Below are positions 17,430 to 26,100 of a stretch of 64,000 nt of DNA, one piece after another; the first letter of the stretch is position 1, and each line of letters opens with the position of its first letter. The position numbers and the translations under genes are program-made. Location: contig CACZFI010000001.1 of the NCBI GenBank assembly GCA_902780405.1, forward strand, positions 124,001 to 188,000. Direction: 5' to 3'. The DNA comes from an uncultured Lachnospiraceae bacterium (lineage in GTDB: Bacteria; Bacillota; Clostridia; Lachnospirales; Lachnospiraceae). The notes beneath the pieces were generated by a model. It searched no databases. It saw only the letters and a program-made list of their open reading frames with translations, and was not told where the DNA came from.

Positions 17430-19832
17430 ATGGATCAATTACTAAAACAGGAACAAATTCAAAAAGAACAACAGCAGAGTTTGCAGGAGCAGCAGTTTCA
17501 GGAGGAAGCTCCTTCCTTTTTCGATGAGCTTGAAGCGGAGGCAAAGCGAAAGAGCGCAGAGATCGAGGCCGAGCAAGAATCGATCAGCATGCGCATGCAG
17601 GAAACCTTTGAGCAAAGCAGAGAAAGCAGAACCCTGGTTCCGCTTTCCGTGAATCTGACCAACGAATACAAGGAAGACTTCAAGGAAAAATCACTGCTGA
17701 AGCCGAGAGAACAGAAGATCAAGAATCCGAAATCGCGTCTTTATGCGAAAAACCAAAACGCCGAAAGTATGAAGAAACTTGAGGACGAAGAGTATCAAAG
17801 ACGAGATGAACGGGCGAAGATGCGTATGCAGATTCCCGTCGCACAGCGTATGATGATGAATACGCAGCAGGCAAAAGATCTCTCCGAGCTTTCTTATCTG
17901 CTTTCCAAGGACGAGAAGAAGGCGGGAGAAAAGATGGCAGAACTTACCACCTTGTTTTCCGGACAAAAGGCGGACGGCGGTGTGCCCGAACCCCCGGAAA
18001 AGGTAGCGGCCAACCGCTTTAAGATCATGAGTGATGTCGCCCTGGAGCTGATGAATATGGATGTCACCGGCCTCAATCTGTTTGATGACAAGGCAGTTGC
18101 CGATAACGCGGCCTTCCTTGAAAGAAACACCAAGCTTGTCGGTATTTTTCGACGTATGGAGGCTGAAACGCCCGATTTTTACAAAAAAGTCGAAACATCC
18201 AAGTCTAAAAAGATCAAAGATCTCTCCGGTAAATTGAAGAAACGGATCGAACAGCTCGAGGCGGTATCCGATGTGTACCGTGTCAGAAAGCTTTTGATCA
18301 CCAATGAATACTACAAAAAGCATTATAATGACGAACTTTCCATGAACGTCGGAAAGCATGATTCGCCTGAACAGCGGTATGTGGCAAAACTGCTTCGGAC
18401 CAGCTATTATCTGGCCAAGAAGCTGGACAGTACGATGACGACATCCGACGACTGGGTAGTGGTTGAAGAACCCAATCTTTCGGTCACCAAGCAGGAGACC
18501 AAGACTGTCGAGGAAACAGCCAAGAATCTTCTTGAGGCCGATCGTGAACAGGTAGAAACCGAGCTTATCGCGCTTGAGCATGAGCAAAAGTGCATGCCGC
18601 CCGCCTACGCGAAACTGGATCTTAAAACTGTATCGGAAAAGAAAATCACCGGAACGGGTATATTCACGTCCAATCCTACAACGGAAGTCGGCTTTGTGAC
18701 TGCCGCGAGAAACATGAATAAGGATTACCGGCGACGTGCGAAACTGCTCAAGCAGTTCGACAACACGCCCGGCCATAACAGCCATATCAGTGTCAATTCA
18801 AAGCGGCTCCATAATTTTGACGGCGGAGATAATTTTGACAGACAGAAGAACAGTTTTGCGGGAGAACTGATGGGTGACCTCACGGATCAGGAGCTTGTGG
18901 AGTTTTGCAACGGTCTTTTGTACTCCCACAAGCCGGGACTCAGTGAATCCGAGCAGGCGATGGCTGAGGATATGTTCCTTGATTCTTATGGAGTTTATAT
19001 GGATCACATGCATGTCGCTTTAAAGAAACTGATGAACGGTGTGGGAAAGAAATGGATGCATCTGCATCCGGAAGATATGCTTCGTATGATGTGCGACCCG
19101 AAATTCGCGGATCTGGCCACAACACAGGTCGGCGGGTGCACCAATATGCTCCCGAATGCTCCTTATGAATTCCTTTCAACCTACAGCAAGAAAAAAATGA
19201 CACACATGAAGGACTTCACAAAGCTCTGTAATTCCGCAGGTATCATGAGTTTCCCTGCAGACAGCATCGTGCAGCAGATGAAGTATTTATACAAGATGCA
19301 TCCGGTTCAATCTTTTGCCGATCAAAAGAAGGCGGAACTCGAGGCGTACAAGGACGAAATAAAACAGGCGAAGAAAAACGGAGCCGATGAAGATACGATC
19401 GAGGATATGGAAACCAAGCTCACGATGTTGAAACGTCTGTCCGAAGGCAATTTTGCCGAGATCACGGAAGTGGATGTGGAAACACTTTTAAAGCGTAAAG
19501 ACATTCCTGATGACTTCGATCCGGATGGTGGGACGACATCGATTTACGGTATGGCACAGAACGTGATCCTAAACCCGATTCAAAATGTCAAGACAGGGTT
19601 CGGTGACATTGATGATTCGGAAGGATACCCGGACGCAGACAGCGCAGAAATTGCCGAATACCAAAAGTCTTTAAAAAGCCGCGGTCTTACGGATCCGCTT
19701 ACGGTGAATCCCGAAGAAGCCGAAATGTCACTTACATCAGCGAAGGAACAGTTGGAAAGAGATGAGAAATCAAGAATCAAGGCCATGAAGAATTACGGTA
19801 TTTCACCCGAAAAATTCGGTTACGGAGCATAA
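17430..19832 (+). CDS. Candidate CIS cargo B (800 aa, family 1)
   Basis: An 800-aa paralogue of cargo A. It has the leader MDQLLKQEQ followed by a Gln/Glu-rich stretch, then SLLKPREQKIKNPKSRLYAK (residues ~90-110), the helical module ending in YRVRKLLITNEYY (residues ~206-305), KKITGTGIF, GGDNFDRQ, LHPEDML near residue 544 and CTNMLPNAPYEF. It lacks about 260 residues of cargo A's middle coiled coil, so the two differ mainly by insertion or deletion between conserved blocks. The gene begins 3 bp after a GNAT gene and ends 3 bp before another, a tightly coupled triplet. The function of the conserved C-terminal block is unknown to me. Confidence 0.7.
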   Translation: MDQLLKQEQIQKEQQQSLQEQQFQEEAPSFFDELEAEAKRKSAEIEAEQESISMRMQETFEQSRESRTLVPLSVNLTNEYKEDFKEKSLLKPREQKIKNPKSRLYAKNQNAESMKKLEDEEYQRRDERAKMRMQIPVAQRMMMNTQQAKDLSELSYLLSKDEKKAGEKMAELTTLFSGQKADGGVPEPPEKVAANRFKIMSDVALELMNMDVTGLNLFDDKAVADNAAFLERNTKLVGIFRRMEAETPDFYKKVETSKSKKIKDLSGKLKKRIEQLEAVSDVYRVRKLLITNEYYKKHYNDELSMNVGKHDSPEQRYVAKLLRTSYYLAKKLDSTMTTSDDWVVVEEPNLSVTKQETKTVEETAKNLLEADREQVETELIALEHEQKCMPPAYAKLDLKTVSEKKITGTGIFTSNPTTEVGFVTAARNMNKDYRRRAKLLKQFDNTPGHNSHISVNSKRLHNFDGGDNFDRQKNSFAGELMGDLTDQELVEFCNGLLYSHKPGLSESEQAMAEDMFLDSYGVYMDHMHVALKKLMNGVGKKWMHLHPEDMLRMMCDPKFADLATTQVGGCTNMLPNAPYEFLSTYSKKKMTHMKDFTKLCNSAGIMSFPADSIVQQMKYLYKMHPVQSFADQKKAELEAYKDEIKQAKKNGADEDTIEDMETKLTMLKRLSEGNFAEITEVDVETLLKRKDIPDDFDPDGGTTSIYGMAQNVILNPIQNVKTGFGDIDDSEGYPDADSAEIAEYQKSLKSRGLTDPLTVNPEEAEMSLTSAKEQLERDEKSRIKAMKNYGISPEKFGYGA

Positions 19833-19835
19833 AGC

Positions 19836-20735
19836 ATGATTCAGGTTTATGTAGTTCCCAAAGAAATAAGATATATCTACTTAGAACATGTTCCGCGTGA
19901 GATTGCTGCGGAGGATCCTATGGTGATCGGCGCCATCGATGACGAGACGATGGAAGCCTGCGGCGTCCTGTGTGCAAAATTAAGCGGAAATGAAGTGGAG
20001 CTCCTTTATATCGACGTGGATGAAGACCGTCGTCGAAGCGGTATCGGAGGAAGGATGCTCGGACTGCTCAAGGTGGTTGCAAGCGGTATGAATGCCGACG
20101 GTATCGCAGTCAATTATTTAAAGACTTCCCGGGGACCCGCCGACAGGATGGAAGCTTTTGAAGGATTCTTGTCCAAGCACAGCTTCAGCGGAGGCGATGC
20201 GGGGAAGCTGCTTCGCGTACCGATGAAGGTGATGGCCGGCAAGCTTTCCGCCAAGATCAAGCCGAAACCTCCGGCCATGATCGTGTCCCTCGCAAAGGCA
20301 CCCACACGTATGTGGAATGCCCTTCGGGAGAGGATCAGGGAGAAGGGGATCGCCTACGATGATGCAGGCGGGTATGACAAACCGGACGCATCCGTCTTTA
20401 TGGATCCCGGTTCCATCGATGCATATGATAAGGATATCAGCTTTATCTATGCCGACAAGACCGGAAGACCGGCGGGCTGTATCCTGCTTACGCCACATGG
20501 GGACGGCGTTTTACTGTCTTACCTGTGTATGCTTGCGGAGTCAGTAGAATCACAGAAGGCCCTGATGGGACTTTTCACAAATACCTTTGTCGCTTCCATC
20601 AAGAAGTACGGCAAGGACGTGGTGCTTTATTCCAATACCCAGAATCATGTTTCCGAAGCCATCTTCGGCAAACTTTCGGGCGGTAACGAAGAGATTGTAG
20701 CCACAGTGAAGGAACGGAATATACGTCTCAACTGA
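19836..20735 (+). CDS. Tandem GNAT-fold partner protein 2
   Basis: A 299-aa paralogue of the gene at 16530. The CoA-binding loop is EDRRRSGIGGRML (residues ~63-75). The C-terminal half again has SVFMDPGSIDAYD and SYLCMLAESVESQKALM. It starts 3 bp after cargo B, so the pair is probably translationally coupled. The first domain keeps the (R/Q)xxGxG/A signature and may be catalytic; the second looks degenerate. Close similarity to the protein at 16530 parallels the similarity of cargos A and B, which suggests duplication of a whole cargo-partner unit. Confidence 0.8.
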   Translation: MIQVYVVPKEIRYIYLEHVPREIAAEDPMVIGAIDDETMEACGVLCAKLSGNEVELLYIDVDEDRRRSGIGGRMLGLLKVVASGMNADGIAVNYLKTSRGPADRMEAFEGFLSKHSFSGGDAGKLLRVPMKVMAGKLSAKIKPKPPAMIVSLAKAPTRMWNALRERIREKGIAYDDAGGYDKPDASVFMDPGSIDAYDKDISFIYADKTGRPAGCILLTPHGDGVLLSYLCMLAESVESQKALMGLFTNTFVASIKKYGKDVVLYSNTQNHVSEAIFGKLSGGNEEIVATVKERNIRLN

Positions 20736-20754
20736 CGGTAGGAGGAGAAAAGCT

Positions 20755-23136
20755 TTGGCGGCAAAAAACAAAAAAACAGAGACAATCGAAGAAACGATGA
20801 TCGATGGCAGAGAGGTCCGCGCTTTTTCCGGATATGACGAGTATATGCGTCATGTCTTTCATTGCGTGAACCTGTGCCTTTCCGCATATCTCGACAACAT
20901 GAAACTCACTTTCGCCAACGGGCAGGGCGGATTCAAGAACGTTCTCTATCCCGATTTGGAGATCGCTTCCGATTCCTGTAACGAGCAGCTTGTTAAGTAT
21001 GAACAGACTTACGGGGTTGTGACAGAGGAGAAGGAAGAAGAGGAAGACATCGAACAGGACGATATCGATGCGGAGCTTCTTGAACTTCTCGGAGCCTTTT
21101 CCGAGGCACCGGAGGATGATGCGGATGAAGATACGGGTGGAAGTACCGGAGGAACCGGTAAGCGGTCCGTCGGTTTTGATATCTCCGAGCGGCTTCGCTG
21201 GATCGAGGCCTGCGGAAGAAAGACCGCGGAAACCGGCGTATCCATGCCTTTCTTCGAACTGACACAGAAACTGGAGATGCGACCTTTCGCACTCTTTACA
21301 TTTGCCGGCGGCGTTCTTTCTTCAACACAGACTGACTATGCGGGCATCTTCCAGATCGTCAACGAAAACGGAGGACTTTCCTCGCCGACCATCGAGTCCG
21401 CGGCGAAGGTATACTTCGGACCGAACTACTCCATCACCGGCGCGTACGGCGAGATGAGTGAGTGCCTGGAGGCCCTGCTTCCGATCCTTGATTTAAAGGT
21501 GATTCCCTCGATGCCTTTTTCCACGGTGATCTCACCGGATAAGCGTATCATTGATTACCTGTTCGGCAAGGATCCCATGCGTCTTGACGAGAACTATATC
21601 CGGTTCTTCAAGATGCTCACCACCAAGGAGAAACTCGATCCCATTATGGCGAACGAGGGACAGCTTGAGGCAATGAAGATTTCCTACGGTGAGGGTGTCC
21701 GGATCTTTTCCTACTTCGGAGACGAGGGAAGCGGACGTAAGTTTTTTATTCGACATTTTTGTGCGGAGAACAGTCTCGGAGCCGTATCCATCAACTGTAA
21801 GAAGCTCTTCGTCTACGACTTTAACTTTGTCGAGAAGGCGCTTTGGGCGGTGACAAGAGAGTGTATTTTGACCAATTCCTGCTGCTGTCTCGATGAGCTT
21901 ACCTTCCGCGAGGATGAAAAAGAAAAATTCTACGGATATATGGATCTGGCTTTTGCAAAGCTGGTACAAAAAGGCATTCTGGTGTTTGCAATCTCGAGAG
22001 AAAAACTCGCGATGCGCGATATCACCAAGGAAGAGGTGACGGAGCTTGAGATCCCGACGCCGACGAACGAGGAAAGAGAGAAGTGCTGGATCTACTTCTC
22101 CGAGAAGTACGCTTTGGGCGATGATGTGGACAAGCTGGAGATGGCGACGAAGTTCCTCTTCACGCCGGGTAAGATCAAGCAGGCCCTCTACCATGCGAGA
22201 AGCCTTGCAACTATGAATAAGGAAATCCTGATCTCCCGTGCCACACTGTTCCAGGGCTGCTACGCACAGATGAGTTCGGAGCTGACCCAGAAGGCGACCA
22301 AGATCAAGGCGAACTTCGGTTTCGAAGATATCGTCATGAATAAGGATCAGCGAGAGACATTGGAGCACGCCATCGATCAGATGAACTTCAGAAAGCAGGT
22401 TTACGACGGATGGCATTATACCAAGAAGTACCCCTACGGACGAGGACTTTCGATCCTTCTCTTTGGAGCACCCGGTACCGGTAAATCCATGTGTGCCCAG
22501 GTTATCGCACATGAGTTGAATCTGGAGCTTTACAGAGTAGACCTTTCAAAGGTTATCGATAAATACGTCGGTGAGACGGAGAAATCCATCTCCATGATCT
22601 TCAGAGAAGCGAAGAAATGTAACGTCGTGCTCTTCTTCGACGAGTGCGATACCCTGTTTGCGAAGCGTTCCGATGACGGCGGTTCCAACCAGGCGTCCAA
22701 CAACAATAAGACAGCGCTTCTCCTGCAGGAGGTCGAGGGTTACGACGGAGTATCCGTGCTTGCAACAAACTACAAGCACAACATCGACCCCGCGTTCTTC
22801 CGACGGATGAAGTACATCGTGGAATTCCAGTTCCCCGATGTGGACACAAGAGAGATGCTTTGGCGTACGACGATCCCGAAGGATACGCCGCTTGCTGAGG
22901 ATGTGGATATCCGCTACCTGGCAGAAAAGTACGAACTCGTAGGTGGTAATATCAAGAACTGCATCTTAAATGCCGCCTTCCTTGCAGCTGCTGATCCCGC
23001 AGCGGAAGGGCAGGTACACATGGTGCACTATCTGCAGGCAGTCAAGTACGAGTTCGTCAAGGTCGGCAAGGTATTTACGCGTTCGGACTTCGAGCCCTAC
23101 GCAGATTTGATCTTCGGCAAACCCCAGAGTTTATAA
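20755..23136 (+). CDS. AAA+ ATPase 1 (eCIS-associated type)
   Basis: A 793-aa protein with two AAA+ modules. The second is canonical: Walker A GAPGTGKS at residues 571-578, Walker B VVLFFDECDTLF, sensor LATNYKHN and an arginine pair in FFRRMKY. The first (residues ~300-460) is degenerate: GDEGSGRK in place of Walker A and CCCLDEL as a remnant Walker B. The N-terminus is acidic. The start is a TTG at 20755 behind TAGGAGGAG. AAA+ ATPases of this kind (Afp15-like) are a standard part of extracellular CIS clusters. A role in cargo handling or particle assembly is inferred. Confidence 0.88.
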   Translation: MAAKNKKTETIEETMIDGREVRAFSGYDEYMRHVFHCVNLCLSAYLDNMKLTFANGQGGFKNVLYPDLEIASDSCNEQLVKYEQTYGVVTEEKEEEEDIEQDDIDAELLELLGAFSEAPEDDADEDTGGSTGGTGKRSVGFDISERLRWIEACGRKTAETGVSMPFFELTQKLEMRPFALFTFAGGVLSSTQTDYAGIFQIVNENGGLSSPTIESAAKVYFGPNYSITGAYGEMSECLEALLPILDLKVIPSMPFSTVISPDKRIIDYLFGKDPMRLDENYIRFFKMLTTKEKLDPIMANEGQLEAMKISYGEGVRIFSYFGDEGSGRKFFIRHFCAENSLGAVSINCKKLFVYDFNFVEKALWAVTRECILTNSCCCLDELTFREDEKEKFYGYMDLAFAKLVQKGILVFAISREKLAMRDITKEEVTELEIPTPTNEEREKCWIYFSEKYALGDDVDKLEMATKFLFTPGKIKQALYHARSLATMNKEILISRATLFQGCYAQMSSELTQKATKIKANFGFEDIVMNKDQRETLEHAIDQMNFRKQVYDGWHYTKKYPYGRGLSILLFGAPGTGKSMCAQVIAHELNLELYRVDLSKVIDKYVGETEKSISMIFREAKKCNVVLFFDECDTLFAKRSDDGGSNQASNNNKTALLLQEVEGYDGVSVLATNYKHNIDPAFFRRMKYIVEFQFPDVDTREMLWRTTIPKDTPLAEDVDIRYLAEKYELVGGNIKNCILNAAFLAAADPAAEGQVHMVHYLQAVKYEFVKVGKVFTRSDFEPYADLIFGKPQSL

Positions 23137-23151
23137 AGATGAGGACAGGCT

Positions 23152-26100
23152 ATGGATGAAGTAAGACTCACAGCGACAGAAGAACAATTAAAGAAGAAAA
23201 GCTATGAGAAGTTCGGCCTTAACGGACGGGATGGCCGTGCTTTAAGGCGCAGGAATTCCATTCAGCCTGCCGGAAACCGGGCAGCCCTAAGAGAACTTTT
23301 CCCTGAGGATGATCAGGCATCGGATCTTGCAGTGGCTGATAATGACAATGCTTTCGGGTTTGACGGGGAGCTTCGCGAGAACGAGGAGGTTGATTTAAAT
23401 CAGCTTCGTTTTGATGGGGAAAATGAAGAGATTCCAGAGGTTGATAACAGGGCAATCGAAGATGAGAACCCCGAGAACGAGAATGAGAACCCGGAAAACG
23501 ACAACATTGATAACGAAAATGCGAATCTCCTTAATGAGAATCAGGACAATGAGAACCTGGAAGAAGAAAATGCTGTACCCGAAAATGAAAACGAGGTAGA
23601 AGCAGGCGGCGAAGAGGAACAGCAGGAAGAGGAGAATAACGAAGAGGAAGGCGCCGGAAACGAAGAAGGGGAAGAGGAAGCCGAGGAAAGTCCCGCAGCT
23701 GTAGCCAAGCGTTCTATGGATGCATACGGCAAGGAGCGGCTTGCATTTGCTCAGGATATGTTCACGCGCGTGATGGAGCGCTTCGAAAACGAAAAAGAAG
23801 AGGGTGAATTCATCCCTGAGGGAATCAAGACGACCATAGCAGCGATGTTCACCGATACGAGTATGTCTGAGGACGAATACTACGAGATGTTGAAACAATT
23901 CTCCGTAAAAAGCGAGGACAGTGTCCGCGAGCTCCTGCTTGCGCTCGTAAACGGCTGTATGGCGGCAGATTACTCCGTGTTTGACGACATCTCCGATGAC
24001 AATATCATCAACAACTGGCGAGCCACCGCGGCACCTGTATTTCTCTTAAGCGGCGCGTCACAGACCATTATGGCATATACGGGGACGCAGTATGCCTTCT
24101 CCGAGGATCGTATCAGTAATTTCAACGCCATCCTTGCGGCGGTTTCAAATACCACGGATTATATCTATGCGCGATTGAAATTCCTTGCGGAAGGCGGCGA
24201 GGGTGAGTTTGAGTATGATATGACACCCCTTGAGGGAACATTTGCCGATCGAAGGGATAGAGAAGGCTTTGTAGAAAAAGAAGCTTACGATGATGAAATG
24301 CCCGGTTACATACCCCAGGAGACTGTAGCGCCGGAAGAGGTAGAAAACGAGGCGGCCAATCTCGAAGAAAACATAGAAAACGAAGAAAACAGAGAGAACG
24401 AAGAGAACGTCGAAAACAGGGAGAATGACGACAATGAAGAGCGGGAAGGCGCGATAGAGCTGCCCGAGGTTGAGAATGCTGGCGGTGAACAGCAGCCCGA
24501 ACAGGAGCAGAATGCCGAAGGCGTTGAGGTACGTGTTGTAACCGTGCAGGAGGCGTCGCTTCTGTATGAGATCATCGGTGTGATGTACCGGAGGGCCCTC
24601 GATCTTAAAGACAGAGACAGAGAGGAAGGCGAAGCCGAAGCCCGTGCGGCAAGAAAAGCAAAGCATGAAAAAGCCTATGCCATCATGCAGGCGGGAAGAC
24701 ACAGACTTGACTCGGACCAAGAGGAATTTAAAGCGCTTTCCTACGAAGAGATTCTGGCGATGGACACATCCGTCCTGGACCGTGTGGATGATGATGACTA
24801 CGTTTTGGAGCATATCGACGAGATTGCTCAGGTATATAAATTGTCCTACTGGATCGCGCATGCCAAGGATAACAGATTCGATGACAAAAGAAAGGTTGAG
24901 CAGATAAAAAAACTCGGAGCTATGCTTGAAGACTGCGAGGACTACGTGGTAAGCAAGGTCAGGCTGATGGCCAATCCTTACTATGAGCTGGTCTATGATG
25001 AAAAGCGATTTGGGCAGATCCCGGATGTCAACGAATTCTACAAGAAAAAGACCGAATTCAAACAGCACGCGGACGAGGATGCATCCGACTTTGTGGATCA
25101 ACTGGAAAAAGTACGTCGCAGCAGGTATATGGCGAGGGTTCAGGGAGGAAGCTTCTCCGACGGATACGAAGCATACGGTTACAATCCGCTGTCCATCGAA
25201 GAGCAGGACCGTGATAAAAGGGACAAGCCTATTATCGACGCTGCAATCGAGACATATGGTGATACATTTACCGTTTTGAAATACATTCTGACCGGAGACG
25301 AAGTGGAGGTTACGGAGGAGCAGATCCGTGCCTACCTAAAAGGTATATCCGATCGAGAAGTCCGCATGGAAGATGCTAAAAACACCTGGAAGGGTGAGGA
25401 AGATGCGTTAAAGCGTGCGCAGGATACCATTCGTCTCGCCGATGCAAAGGTGAAGGCTGATCTTTCGTATCTTAATTTTGACAGAGACGAAAGGCTTGGT
25501 TCCCGTGCACTGATCCCCATGCTCACCACAGGAGTTACGGGGGCGGAGAACCGGGAGCAGGAAGCGGTGGTACGTGACCTGAATGCCAACGCCGAGATTC
25601 TGATGAACTTCGGATCTCCCGATCAAAAGGTAAGGGCTGCCGCTTACAAGGAACTGGTGGATCGGTATCTGACCATCGATATGTCCCAGTTCGACAATAT
25701 GAGTGATGATTATATCATCGATAACGCGGCAAGGCTGATCCCGATCTGCTACGGTGCTGCCGAAATCGCATCCAACAACAACTTTGTGTCTGTCTGCATT
25801 GACAACGGCTATCTGATGACGCCGCAGAAGTATACCAACTTAAAAGCGATCACAACAACGCTTGCCGAGTACGGAAACTATATGACGACCAGAGTGCAGA
25901 TGATGATGCAGCCCGAATACAAGCTGCTTTATGTCGAAGGCAACTTCATCATACCCTCGACGCAGGAGGAGATGCAGGCACGCCTTGACGAGATGATGCA
26001 GCTCGGCAAGGTGCGCCTTGAAGATGAGTCTTACTTTAAGGCATCCATTGAGGCCAAGAAGCACTATGTGAAGCAGGAGGATCGTCAAAAGACATTTTTG

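Noticed and set aside
17691..18785. 364-codon open frame on the minus strand
   Set aside because: Antisense to cargo B, rich in Phe/Leu/His as expected from the reverse of Lys/Glu codons, no start signals.
21532..22512. 326-codon open frame on the minus strand
   Set aside because: Antisense to the AAA+ ATPase 1 gene, whose Walker motifs are certain.
23455..23694. Tandem-repeat array as a CRISPR
   Set aside because: It is a coding low-complexity stretch in frame with a large gene; repeats are short, imperfect and without spacers.
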